Assembly (NCBI RefSeq): GCF_907177275.1
Contig: NZ_CAJSLV010000001.1
Location: 1-64,000, forward strand
DNA from: Actinacidiphila cocklensis
Lineage (GTDB): Bacteria; Actinomycetota; Actinomycetes; Streptomycetales; Streptomycetaceae
DNA length: 64,000 nt
Direction: 5' to 3'
A model generated the notes under the pieces. That model was not told the origin of the DNA. It saw only the letters and a list, made by a program, of their open reading frames with translations, and did not search any database. The translations under genes and the position numbers were made by a program. The first letter of the stretch is position 1, and each line of letters begins with the position of its first letter. This document shows positions 16,329-25,121 of this stretch, one piece after another.

Positions 16329-19300
16329 ATGTTCCCCTCCTCGCAGTCTTCCGCCTTCCGGCGCAGACGCTCGCAGCTGCTCTCGGCCGCCGGCGTGGTG
16401 CCGTTGCTGCTGTCGGGGCTCGCAACCCTGCCAGCGCCCGCACAAGCCGCTCCGAGCAAACCCACCGTTCCCGCCAAGCCCTCGGCGACCCACAAGGTCA
16501 CCCTTGTCACCGGCGACGTCGTCACGGTCACCACGATGGCCGACGGTAAGCAGACAGCCGACGTCGACCGGCCGAAGAGCGCCGTCGGCGGCGTGAAGAT
16601 CCAGGAGATCAAGGGCGACCTGTTCGTCATCCCGGACGAGGCGGCGCCGCTGCTGAGCACGAACAAGCTGGACCGGCGGCTGTTCGACGTCACCGACCTG
16701 ATCGCGATGGGCTACGACGACGCGAAGTCGGCCGCGGTGCCCCTGATCGCGGCGTACTCCCCGCCGAAGTCCCGCTCGGTCGTCGAGCCGACAGCCCCCC
16801 GCGGCAGCAAGCTGACCCGCACGCTCAAGGGCATCCACGGTGCCGCACTGAGCACCGAGAAGCGGCAGGCCCGCACCTTCTGGACCGCCGTCGCGCCGCA
16901 GGGCAGCAAGACGCTGGGCGCGGGTATGTCCAAGCTGTGGCTGGACGGCCGGGTGAAGGCCAACCTGAAGGAAAGCGTGCCGCTGATCGGCGCGCCCGAG
17001 GCCTGGGCGGCCGGCTACACCGGCAAGGGCGTCAAGGTCGCGGTGCTCGACACCGGCATCGACGTCAACCACCCCGACTTCGCCGGCGTGATCGACGGCA
17101 CGACCAGTTTCGTGCCGGGTGAGGACGTCACCGACGTCAACGGGCACGGCACGCATGTGGCCAGCACGATCGTCGGCTCCGGCGCCGCTTCGGGCGGCGA
17201 CTACAAGGGCGTCGCCCCCGGTGCGGACCTGTACGTCGGCAAGGTGCTCGGCGGCGTGGAGGGGGCCGGCCAGGACTCCTGGGTCATGGCCGGCATGCAG
17301 TGGGCCGCCGAGTCCGGCATGGACATCGTCAGCATGAGCCTCGGCGACTCCTTCCCGACGGACGGCACCGACCCGCTGTCGCAGACGGTCGACGCGTTGT
17401 CCGCGCAGTACGGCACGCTGTTCGTCATCGCCGCCGGCAACGCGGGCCCGGAGAGCATCTCCGCCCCGGGTGCGGCCGCCTCGGCGCTGACCGTGGCCGC
17501 CACGGACAAGCAGGACCAGCTCGCGTCCTTCTCCAGCACCGGCCCGCTGGCCTCTTCCGGAGGCATGAAGCCGGACATCGCGGCGCCCGGCGTCGACATC
17601 ACCGCGGCCCGCTCTCAGGAGATGACCGACGGTGGCGAGGGCTACTACCGCACCCTCAGCGGCACCTCGATGGCCACCCCGCACGTGGCCGGCGCCGCGG
17701 CGATCCTGGCCCAGCAGCACCCGGACTGGACCGGTGCGCAGCTCAAGGAACACCTGATGAGCACCGCGAAGGGCCTGGACGACGGGTACTCGCCCTACGA
17801 GGTCGGCACCGGCCGGGTCGACGTGGCCGCCGCCGTGCGCACCACGGTCCGCGGCACCGGATCGCTCTTCTTCGGCAACCACACCTGGCCGCAGGAGCCG
17901 AGCGACGCCGCGGTCACGAAGGACCTGACCTTCACCAACACCGGTACCGCCGACACCACCTTGAACCTGGCGCTGACCGACGTCGGCGGCCCGTTCACCC
18001 TCGGCGCCACCACGGTGACCGTCCCGGCGGGCGGCACTGCCGCCGTCCCGGTGACCGGTGACCCGCAAACCACCTCTGCGGGCCGGCACGTGGGCTACGT
18101 CATAGGCACCGACGCGGCCGACGGAAAGCCCGTGACCCGCACGTCCGTGGCGCTGCTCAAGGAGGACGAGCGCTACGACCTGAACATCAAGCTGGTCGGC
18201 CGGGACGGCAAGCCCGCCTCCGGCTGGGTCGGGATCAACCTGGCAGGCGACGTCTGGCCATGGTCGGTCTACGTCGACGGCTCGACCACCATGCGTATGG
18301 CACCCGGCCTGTACACCGTCGCGGGATACATCGACGTGGCCGGCGAGAAGCCGGACCGCTCGGGCCTGGCCGTGCTGGTCGACCCGGAGGCCGTGCTCAA
18401 GGGCGGCCCCGCGGACGTGGTGCTGGACGCGAGCAAGGCACACCTGCTGCAGACGGAGGCGCCGCAGCGCACCGAGGACCGCCAGCGCAAGGTCGACTTC
18501 AACGTCCACTACGACGGTTTCGACCCGTACACGGACTACCGCAGCGCCTATGTGCTGCCGCCGTCGTACGACGACGTCTACGTCTCACCGACGAAGCCGA
18601 TGAAGCAGGGCGAGTTCATCCTGACCACCCGCTGGCGCAAGGGCCAGCCGCTGCTCAGCCTGAGCGCGCTGGGCGGCCGGCTCGGCTTCGAGACACTGGT
18701 GCAGTCGGGCAGCGCCCTGGGCACCGCCACGGACACGCTGGGCGCCGTCTACGCGGGCAACGGCGCGGCGGCCGCCTACGAGAAGGTCAGGGCCAAGGGC
18801 AAGGTCGTCGTCATCGAGCGCAGCGACGAGGTCTCGCCGCAGGAGCGAACCGACGCCGCGGTCGCGGCCGGTGCGAAGGCGCTGATCGTGGTCAACGACG
18901 GTGCCGGCGCGCTGATGGAGTACGTCGGCGAGTCGACCGTCCCGGTCGCCTCCGTGCACCGCGACGAGGGCAGGACCCTCATCTCGATGGCGAAGGCAGG
19001 CATCTTCACGATGACCGTGAAGCAGACCCAGTACACGCCGTTCGTCTACGACCTGACCCGGGACTACCCCGCCCAGGTGCCGGACCGGGCTTTGGTCTAC
19101 AGGCCGGCCAAGGCTGACCTCGCCCGGATCGACGCCCGCTACTACTCGGCCACTGACGGCAAGTCGGCGGAAGGCTACCGCTCCGACTTCACCCTCAGCC
19201 CGTCGTTCAACTTCCCCGAGGCCGAATGGCACCCGGGTACCCGCACCGAATGGGTGACCCCGGGCCAGGACTGGAGGGAGTTCCACACGCAGGGCGTCGA

Positions 19301-20063
19301 CGAAGCCCTGCCGTGGACGATGGTGTCGGGCGACAACACCTACGCCAAGGGCAGCACCACCCGTCTGGACTGGTTCGCTCCGGCGACGCGGCCCGCGCAG
19401 GGCGAGTCCTTCGGCGTGTACAACTCCCGCTGGCAGAACTTCATGACCTGGAACGTGCAGGCGTGGGCATCCGCCAGCGACAACATGCGGCTGGGCGGCT
19501 ACCTGCCGTGGGGTGAAACGCCGTCCCACCTGCAGGTTTTCCAGGGCGACACGCTGATCTCGGACAACCCGGTCAGCGGAGACATGCAGTGGCAGGAGGT
19601 GCCGGCGGGCAACCTGCCCTACCGCGCCGTCCTCGACGTGGAGCGGCCCGGCGACGTCTTCCGGCTCTCGACACGCACCCACAGCGAGTGGACGTTCGTG
19701 TCCGACACCGTCGACTCGGACTCCTTCGAGCCGTTCTCGGTGCTGAACCTGGACTACCGGCTGGAATCGGACCTGCACGGCGACGTCAAGGCCGATGCGA
19801 CCCAGAAGATCGCGCTCAGGCCGGTCTCGATGGACGCCGGGTCCGTGCCGGGCAAAGTCACCACGGTGAAGCTGGACGTCTCGTACGACGACGGCGTCAC
19901 CTGGCAGAAGGTGACCCTGGCCAAGGGCGCCGACGGCTACTGGACCGGTTCGTTCCGAGCGGCCAAGAAGTCCGGCGGCTTCATCTCGCTGCGCGCGAGC
20001 GCGGCGACGGACCGCGGCTTCAGCGTCAAGAACGAGATCACCCGGGCGTACGGCCTGCGATGA
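16329..20063 (+). CDS. secreted S8 subtilisin-like serine protease, 1244 residues
   Basis: This is an extracellular endopeptidase. The signal peptide has RRRRSQ at its basic end, a core ending LPAPAQA, and cleavage after about residue 40. A propeptide-like region follows to about 215. The catalytic triad is clear: Asp241 in VAVLDTGID, His273 in GHGTHVAST, Ser447 in SGTSMATPHVAGAAA, with the oxyanion Asn371 in IAAGNAGPE. A PA-type insert is not between the triad residues; instead a protease-associated-like segment (RAKGKVVVIERSDEVSPQER to GAKALIVVNDGAG) occurs at about 820-865. The long C-terminal part is beta-rich and has no membrane anchor, so this is not a MycP mycosin. A terminator hairpin follows 14 bases after the stop. 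Confidence 0.93.
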   Translation: MFPSSQSSAFRRRRSQLLSAAGVVPLLLSGLATLPAPAQAAPSKPTVPAKPSATHKVTLVTGDVVTVTTMADGKQTADVDRPKSAVGGVKIQEIKGDLFVIPDEAAPLLSTNKLDRRLFDVTDLIAMGYDDAKSAAVPLIAAYSPPKSRSVVEPTAPRGSKLTRTLKGIHGAALSTEKRQARTFWTAVAPQGSKTLGAGMSKLWLDGRVKANLKESVPLIGAPEAWAAGYTGKGVKVAVLDTGIDVNHPDFAGVIDGTTSFVPGEDVTDVNGHGTHVASTIVGSGAASGGDYKGVAPGADLYVGKVLGGVEGAGQDSWVMAGMQWAAESGMDIVSMSLGDSFPTDGTDPLSQTVDALSAQYGTLFVIAAGNAGPESISAPGAAASALTVAATDKQDQLASFSSTGPLASSGGMKPDIAAPGVDITAARSQEMTDGGEGYYRTLSGTSMATPHVAGAAAILAQQHPDWTGAQLKEHLMSTAKGLDDGYSPYEVGTGRVDVAAAVRTTVRGTGSLFFGNHTWPQEPSDAAVTKDLTFTNTGTADTTLNLALTDVGGPFTLGATTVTVPAGGTAAVPVTGDPQTTSAGRHVGYVIGTDAADGKPVTRTSVALLKEDERYDLNIKLVGRDGKPASGWVGINLAGDVWPWSVYVDGSTTMRMAPGLYTVAGYIDVAGEKPDRSGLAVLVDPEAVLKGGPADVVLDASKAHLLQTEAPQRTEDRQRKVDFNVHYDGFDPYTDYRSAYVLPPSYDDVYVSPTKPMKQGEFILTTRWRKGQPLLSLSALGGRLGFETLVQSGSALGTATDTLGAVYAGNGAAAAYEKVRAKGKVVVIERSDEVSPQERTDAAVAAGAKALIVVNDGAGALMEYVGESTVPVASVHRDEGRTLISMAKAGIFTMTVKQTQYTPFVYDLTRDYPAQVPDRALVYRPAKADLARIDARYYSATDGKSAEGYRSDFTLSPSFNFPEAEWHPGTRTEWVTPGQDWREFHTQGVDEALPWTMVSGDNTYAKGSTTRLDWFAPATRPAQGESFGVYNSRWQNFMTWNVQAWASASDNMRLGGYLPWGETPSHLQVFQGDTLISDNPVSGDMQWQEVPAGNLPYRAVLDVERPGDVFRLSTRTHSEWTFVSDTVDSDSFEPFSVLNLDYRLESDLHGDVKADATQKIALRPVSMDAGSVPGKVTTVKLDVSYDDGVTWQKVTLAKGADGYWTGSFRAAKKSGGFISLRASAATDRGFSVKNEITRAYGLR

Positions 20064-20076
20064 ACCGCTCTGTCGG

Positions 20077-20102
20077 GCCCCGGGGAGGCGACTCCCCGGG
20101 GC
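20077..20102 (+). terminator. intrinsic terminator-like hairpin after the subtilase gene
   Basis: Perfect 11-base arms GCCCCGGGGAG (20077-20087) and CTCCCCGGGGC (20092-20102) enclose a GCGA loop. It lies 14 bases past the subtilase stop codon and ends the transcript before the regulator gene at 20201. There is no T-tract, as is usual in Streptomyces. Confidence 0.75.
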
Positions 20103-20200
20103 ACTTCCCGTCGCACCTGCTCCCAGCAGGGACTATCCAGGGTCTGCCGCCATGGCGCATACTCTCCCCGCTGCGACAAGCGGAAGAGAGTCGGTCGCCG

Positions 20201-21193
20201 ATGCTGGAAGTTCTGGGCCTCGAAGCGGAGGACGAGCGCGTCTACCGGGCGCTGCTCGGACGGCCGAACTCCACTGCAACCCTCCTGTCGGATCTGCTCG
20301 CCATACCGCAGGACCACGTCGGGAAAGCCCTGTCCCACCTCGTCGGATGGGGACTGGTGATCAGCTCGGCGGATGAGCAGTTCACCGCCGCGCCGCCCGC
20401 CATGGCGCTGGGCGCTCTCATCAGCCAGCGCCAGGACGGGCTGCGCCTCGCCGAACAGGCACTCGCGACCTTCGCAGAGGAACACCGCGAGGCGATGACC
20501 GGGAACAGCATCAACGATCTGATCGAGGTCGTGACCGGAGTCGATGCCATCCGCCACCGCTTCCTCCAGGTACAGCAGGCAGCCCGCACGCAGATCCGCA
20601 CCTTCATCACCGCACCCTTCGTCGCCGTGCCGCCCGGTGAGAACACGGCCGAACCCGTGGCCATCCGCCGCGGCGTGCACTTCCGCGCGGTACTGGACCG
20701 GGCCGTGCTGGCAGAGCCGGGCATCATCGCCGATGCGATCGATTCCCTGCGCAAAGGTGTGCAACTGCGGGTCGCCGACAAGCTGCCGATGAAACTCGCG
20801 CTGGCCGACGCCGACCTCGGCCTTGTCCCGCTCGCGGTCACCCCGGCCGGAGATCCAGGCGCCGTACTGCTGCACCGCAGTGGCCTGTTGGACGCACTGG
20901 ACGCGCTCTTTGAGACGGTTTGGAGCACTGCCCACCCGCTCGAACTGCCGCGTAGCGGCGGAGAAGCCGAATCCCCCGTCGAGCGCGCGGCGGAATGCCC
21001 GACCGACCTCGATCGGAAGATCCTCGCGCTCCTCCTGGCAGGCCTGACCGACCCGACGGCCGCGGCACAGCTCGGTCTGTCCCCGCGCACGCTGCACCGC
21101 CGTCTGCGTCACCTCATGGACATGGCCGGAGTCCGGACCCGGATGCAGCTCGGTGGTCACGCCATCCGACACGGCTGGGTAGAGCCCCGTTGA
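20201..21193 (+). CDS. TrmB/LuxR-type transcriptional regulator
   Basis: The product is 330 residues. The N-terminal 75 residues (LEAEDERVYRALLGRPNSTA, LLAIPQDHVGKALSHLVGWG) form a TrmB-like winged helix. The middle is a ligand-sensing-like region with ARTQIRTFITAPF. The C-terminal 60 residues are a LuxR-like helix-turn-helix (LDRKILALLLAGLTDPTAAA, LGLSPRTLHRRLRHLMDM). Start ATG 20201 follows GGAAGAGAG; earlier in-frame starts lie inside the subtilase gene. Streptomyces subtilases of this long type are often followed by a regulator of this architecture, so it may control the protease, though the terminator between them argues for separate transcription. Confidence 0.85.
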   Translation: MLEVLGLEAEDERVYRALLGRPNSTATLLSDLLAIPQDHVGKALSHLVGWGLVISSADEQFTAAPPAMALGALISQRQDGLRLAEQALATFAEEHREAMTGNSINDLIEVVTGVDAIRHRFLQVQQAARTQIRTFITAPFVAVPPGENTAEPVAIRRGVHFRAVLDRAVLAEPGIIADAIDSLRKGVQLRVADKLPMKLALADADLGLVPLAVTPAGDPGAVLLHRSGLLDALDALFETVWSTAHPLELPRSGGEAESPVERAAECPTDLDRKILALLLAGLTDPTAAAQLGLSPRTLHRRLRHLMDMAGVRTRMQLGGHAIRHGWVEPR

Positions 21194-21651
21194 AGGTCGT
21201 GACAGGCGAGAAACGACACGGGACTTGAACCGTTCCGGGTCTGGCGCGGTCGGTCTTGCGCCGCGCACGTGAAGGCGCCGAGGAAGCGAAGAACATTTCA
21301 CCGTGGACCTGATGGAGCGTCATGAGTGCGGCTAAGGTTGACGGGCAGTCGAGCCATCCAGGGCACACCGTGGAGATATGAGTGATGAGCTGGGACCCGG
21401 CGAGCTTGAGGGAGGCCTCGACGGGCCGGGATGACACAGGAGTCCGCCCGGCGGCCACATGGCCGCCACGCAACCACCCAGCTCTGACAGCCCAGCAGCC
21501 CCGCCCGGGCTGGTCCGGAACCACCCGCTCACGCATGAGCGACGGCACGCTGTTCTCGACGTCACTCTCACTGTCGAACCCGCTCGAACCGGTCCCTGGC
21601 GCGTCCCAGTGACGCGTCACCATCCGCCATGCCCTCCGGAGGTTTCATCCC
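21194..21651. other. intergenic region upstream of the LLM oxidoreductase
   Basis: These 458 bases hold short open frames on both strands, none with recognisable motifs, and I do not support a gene. A perfect 12-base palindrome lies near the right end (listed separately). The GGAGG of the next gene is at 21637-21641. The segment around 21217-21245 contains ACTTGAACC, which superficially suggests an antisense tRNA T-arm, but no cloverleaf can be built. Confidence 0.5.
21609..21620. promoter_or_regulatory. perfect 12-bp palindrome, candidate operator
   Basis: GTGACGCGTCAC reads identically on both strands and lies 31 bases upstream of the GTG start of the LLM oxidoreductase, where a repressor site or the 5' end of the transcript would be expected. 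No partner regulator can be assigned from the sequence. Confidence 0.4.
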
Positions 21652-22506
21652 GTGAAGATAGGCCTCGGTCTTCCCGTCGAAGATCCTGCTGCCCTGCTGG
21701 ACTGGGCACAACGCGCCGACACCGGCCCGTTCAGCACCATCGGCCTGCTCGATCGGCTCGTCTTCGACAACCCCGAACCCCTCATCACCCTCGCGAACCT
21801 CGCCGGCGTCACCTCCCGTATCCGCCTCCAGACGGAGGTGCTGCTCGCCCCGCACCACAACACCGCGTTACTCGCCAAACAGACCGCGACCCTCGACCGG
21901 CTCACGGGCGGCCGTTTCACTCTCGGTGTCGGTGTCGGCGTCCGTGAGGACGACTGCCGCGCGGCGGGCATCGACATCCGGCAACGGGGTCGCCGCCTCG
22001 ACGAGCAGATGGCCCGACTGCGCCTCGCCTGGTCCGGCAAGCCGTACGACGAAGGCGTCGGTCCCATCGGCCCCGCGCCCGCGACACCCGGCGGACCGGA
22101 AGTGCTGTTCGGGGGCTTCGTACCGGCGGCACTCGACCGCGTGGGGAGGTTCGGCGACGGGTTCCTCGGCGCCGGCGTGCCACCGCGGATCATGTCCGGG
22201 CTGTTCCGTCACGTCGAAACGTCCTGGCAGACCCATGGCCGTTCCGGGCGGCCCCGCCTGCTCGCCCAGGCGAACGCCGTCCTCGGCCCGGACGCCACCG
22301 TCGACCGCGCCCGCGGCAACCTCCTGGACTACTACGGCTTCACCGGTCACGCCGACACCATGATCGAAGGACTCCTCACCACCCCGGACGCCATCCGCGA
22401 GGCCGTCGAGGGCTATACGGACATCGGCGCCGACGAGGTGATGCTGTACTGCTGGACCTCGGACGCCGACCAGATCGACCGGTTCGCCGATGCTCTGAAG
22501 CTCTGA
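21652..22506 (+). CDS. LLM-class flavin-dependent oxidoreductase (luciferase-like)
   Basis: The product is 284 residues. It has the TIM-barrel luciferase-like pattern: MKIGLGLPVEDPAALLDWAQ, then TSRIRLQTEVLLAPHHN, LLAKQTATLDRLTGGRFTLG (the usual family signature) and GVGVREDDCRAAGID. These enzymes use reduced FMN or F420 to oxidise or reduce small molecules. Actinobacterial members with the GGRFTLG core are often F420-dependent, but the cofactor cannot be settled here. The GTG start follows CCGGAGG at ten-base spacing. It contains one TTA codon (21868-21870, Leu73), so it should be translated only when the bldA tRNA is present. Confidence 0.88.
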   Translation: MKIGLGLPVEDPAALLDWAQRADTGPFSTIGLLDRLVFDNPEPLITLANLAGVTSRIRLQTEVLLAPHHNTALLAKQTATLDRLTGGRFTLGVGVGVREDDCRAAGIDIRQRGRRLDEQMARLRLAWSGKPYDEGVGPIGPAPATPGGPEVLFGGFVPAALDRVGRFGDGFLGAGVPPRIMSGLFRHVETSWQTHGRSGRPRLLAQANAVLGPDATVDRARGNLLDYYGFTGHADTMIEGLLTTPDAIREAVEGYTDIGADEVMLYCWTSDADQIDRFADALKL

Positions 22507-22512
22507 TGCCCT

Positions 22513-22626
22513 GTCGCAGGCCGGCAGGGCGTCGGCCTGGGACCGCAATAAGTCCGCCCACGTGAGGGAGGCCTGATCGGACGCCGGGTCGATACCGGCG
22601 TCCTTCAGGATCTCCCACGATCGCAC
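22513..22626 (-). pseudogene. integrase/transposase (rve-type) fragment
   Basis: The minus strand reads SWEILKDAGIDPASDQ then LTWADLLRSQADALPACD. This is close to the segment VWEILxxAGIDPAPxR / TWxxFLxAQAxGILACD that precedes the DDE core in actinobacterial IS3/IS481-like integrases. Only about 38 residues remain, with no catalytic residues. It lies in the gap between two real genes and marks an old insertion. Confidence 0.6.
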
Positions 22627-22629
22627 GCC

Positions 22630-23739
22630 TCACCTCGCACTCCCCGTCCTAGCAGGGCGGATGGGGTTGTCGGCAGGAGCAGCGCTGCGGCTGCCCGCCC
22701 TCTGCTGCTGGCCGCTGCTCGGCTGGCCGCGCGGTTCGCGGATCACCTGGCCGGCCCGCTTGATCGTCGCCAGGACGTCGAGCACTTCGAAGTCGATGAT
22801 TCCGTCGAAGGCCCCCAGGGTCTTCGTGAGGAACTCGTACAGTGCCCAGCGCCCGCCGAGGACGAGGTCGGCGCACAGTTGGTAGTCGCCGGTCACCGCG
22901 ACCACCATGCGCACCGCGGGGTGCTCGCCCAGCGCCTGTCCGATCCGTTCGAGGTGGGACGGGCCCACCCTCAGCCACAGCAGCGCTTCGGTCGGGAGTC
23001 CCAGCAGGGAGCGGTCGACCTCCGCGCGGATCCTGACCACGCCACGACGGATCAGGCTGTCGACCTGGCGGGATGCGGTCGCCGGGGCGACGCCGATCCG
23101 GGTCGCGAGCGTGCCCACGGGAACGCGGCCGTTCGTGGCAAGGGCGTGGACCACCCACTCTTCCTCGTCGCTCAGATCCGCGACATCGTCCACTTTGGCG
23201 AACGGAGGCAGGCCTGTGCGCGCCAGGGCGCCGATCTGCTGCTCGGCCAGTGCCTCCGTGTGCCACTCGTGTGCGGCGCGGAAGAAGCGCAACGTCGAGT
23301 GGGCGTGATGCGCGGCGACAGCGCTGATCCCCGGAAGCCGGTCGAGCAACAGCTCCCGGAGCCAGTCCTGATGAGGTGGAACGACCTCGACGAAACAGTC
23401 CGTCGACCCCTCGGTGAGCATGACCGTCCGCGTCTCGCGGCTGTCGGCGAGGGCCAGGGCCACGTCCCGGGTGGTTCCCGGCCGGCACCGGAGCCGTAGC
23501 AGGACCGGCTCTCCCCAGCCGATCCGTTGCGTGTCGACCGTCGCCACCACACGGATCACGCCGCTGTCGAGCAGCGGCTGCGCGCGGCGGGCCACGGTCC
23601 GCTCGGAGACGCCGAGGACCCGCGAGATCCGAGCCCAACTCGCGCGGCCGTTGATCTGCAGGGCACAGGCGATCTGCCGGTCCAGGTCCGAGTACTCGTC
23701 ACAGTGCCTGCCGGACTTCTTGTCGGATTTCTTCAGCAA
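22630..23739 (-). CDS. Lrp/AsnC-family regulator with duplicated DNA-binding and sensor domains
   Basis: The product is 369 residues, about twice the usual Lrp length. The first unit has the helix-turn-helix DLDRQIACALQINGRASWAR / VLGVSERTVARRAQPLLD and a RAM-like domain to about residue 160. The second has EEWVVHALATNGRVPVG / IGVAPATASRQVDSLIRRG and a further RAM domain ending IIDFEVLDVLATIKR. Actinobacterial double-domain members of this type usually act as local regulators of adjacent catabolic operons. It is divergent from the amidohydrolase gene, 176 bases away, and very probably controls it. The start is a TTG at 23739; I see no ATG or GTG upstream of the HTH, so it is uncertain by a few codons. 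Confidence 0.88.
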   Translation of the reverse strand: MLKKSDKKSGRHCDEYSDLDRQIACALQINGRASWARISRVLGVSERTVARRAQPLLDSGVIRVVATVDTQRIGWGEPVLLRLRCRPGTTRDVALALADSRETRTVMLTEGSTDCFVEVVPPHQDWLRELLLDRLPGISAVAAHHAHSTLRFFRAAHEWHTEALAEQQIGALARTGLPPFAKVDDVADLSDEEEWVVHALATNGRVPVGTLATRIGVAPATASRQVDSLIRRGVVRIRAEVDRSLLGLPTEALLWLRVGPSHLERIGQALGEHPAVRMVVAVTGDYQLCADLVLGGRWALYEFLTKTLGAFDGIIDFEVLDVLATIKRAGQVIREPRGQPSSGQQQRAGSRSAAPADNPIRPARTGSAR

Positions 23740-23915
23740 GAGAACACCGCCGTACGGATCCGTGCACGTTCAGGTCCATCAGCGCCGGAAGTCGACCTGG
23801 GCGCGCATACTACCCGAACTCTGACCCGGACGTTCTGCTCCCGGAGGTCTGCCATGTGTTGTCCATCCTCCCGCCCGCGGCCGACGGCCGACCCGGCCGA
23901 ACGCGGGGTGCGGCT

Positions 23916-25112
23916 GTGACGGATGCCGTCCTGCTGCTGCGGGGCTCGGTCGTACCCGTCGCCTCGCCGCCGATCGCCGATGGAGCCGTGATCGTGGAGG
24001 ACGGGCTCGTCAGCTACGTCGGCCCCGTCTCGCGAGCCCCCCGTCTCTCCCGCGACGTCACCGAGGTCGAAGTGGGCGAGGGAACGATCATTCCCGGCCT
24101 GATCGACGCGCACGTCCATCTCGTCGCGGACGGAGGCCCCGACTTCGCAGGTGAGGTCGCGGGCGCGAGCCCGCAGCACCTCGCGCTCAAGGCGTACGCG
24201 AACACCGCACGCTCGCTGCGCCACGGCATCACCGCGGTTCGGGACCTGGGCGCGCCCGCACACGCGGCCATCGCGGCGGGACGGGAGATCGCCAACGGCC
24301 GCCTCGTCGGTGCGGAGGTCGCGGCGGCGGGACGTGCCATCACCGCACCCGGAGGACACATCTCCTATCTCGGTGTCGAAGCACGGGGCGAGGCACAGAT
24401 GGCGGAGGCGGCCCGCCAGGAGTTACGCCAGGGAGCCGCCGGCATCAAGCTCGTCGCCACCGGAGGGGTGTTGACTCCGGGGGTTGCCCCGGGCAAAGCC
24501 CCCTTCGACGAGGCCGAACTGGCCGCGGCCGTGGCCGTCGCAAGAGCGGCCGGAACGTGGGTCGCCGCGCACGCCATAGGCTCCGAGGGCGCCAAGCGGG
24601 CGCTCCGCGCGGGAGCGACCACGATCGAGCACGGGTCCTACCTGGACCGCGAGGCCATCGACCTCATGGCCTCGACCGGGGCGGTGCTGGTCTCCACCCG
24701 GATCGCGCAAGTCAGGATCCTGCAGAACAAGGAGCACATCGAGGACTCCGCGGTCCGCAGGGCCGAGGAGGTCTACGCGGCCAACATCGAGTCGGTGCGG
24801 CACGCAGCACGAGCCGGCATACCGATCGCTGCCGCGAGCGACGCCGGGACACCCTTCAATCCGCACGGCAGCGTCGCCGAGGAAGGCGCCCTGCTCGTCG
24901 ACGACATCGGGCTGAGCAACGAGATCGCCCTGCAAGCGGTCACCAGGACTGCGGCCCGCTGCCTCTGCCGCCCCGACCTCGGCCACCTCTCGCCGGGCGC
25001 AATGGGCCACGTCGTCGTGACGACGGGAAATCCGTTGGACGACATCCGCGCACTCGCGCACGTCAAGACCGTCATCGCAGCCGGACGACCAGTCCGCACG
25101 CTGCTGGGCTGA
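23916..25112 (+). CDS. amidohydrolase-family metal-dependent hydrolase (imidazolonepropionase/Xaa-Pro dipeptidase-like)
   Basis: The product is 398 residues from GTG 23916; a TTG at 23856 is an alternative. Metal-site motifs of the amidohydrolase superfamily are present in order: IDAHVHLVADGG (HxH), AAGIKLVATGG (bridging Lys), VAAHAIGSEG (His), TIEHGSYLD (His) and AAASDAGTPF (Asp). The closest groups by pattern are imidazolonepropionase-related and prolidase-like (PepQ/Sgx9260) enzymes that cleave amide bonds of small molecules or dipeptides. The gene is followed nine bases later by a membrane protein gene, suggesting import or export of its substrate. One TTA codon lies at 24423-24425 (Leu170), so expression is predicted to be bldA-dependent. 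Confidence 0.85.
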   Translation: MTDAVLLLRGSVVPVASPPIADGAVIVEDGLVSYVGPVSRAPRLSRDVTEVEVGEGTIIPGLIDAHVHLVADGGPDFAGEVAGASPQHLALKAYANTARSLRHGITAVRDLGAPAHAAIAAGREIANGRLVGAEVAAAGRAITAPGGHISYLGVEARGEAQMAEAARQELRQGAAGIKLVATGGVLTPGVAPGKAPFDEAELAAAVAVARAAGTWVAAHAIGSEGAKRALRAGATTIEHGSYLDREAIDLMASTGAVLVSTRIAQVRILQNKEHIEDSAVRRAEEVYAANIESVRHAARAGIPIAAASDAGTPFNPHGSVAEEGALLVDDIGLSNEIALQAVTRTAARCLCRPDLGHLSPGAMGHVVVTTGNPLDDIRALAHVKTVIAAGRPVRTLLG

Positions 25113-25121
25113 GGAGCTCTC

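Noticed and set aside
16329..20063. The subtilase as the mycosin (MycP) of the type VII locus
   Set aside because: It is 15 kb away, three times the size of MycP, and has no C-terminal membrane anchor.
21217..21245. ACTTGAACC-like string suggesting an antisense tRNA T-arm
   Set aside because: No anticodon arm, acceptor stem or D-arm can be paired around it.
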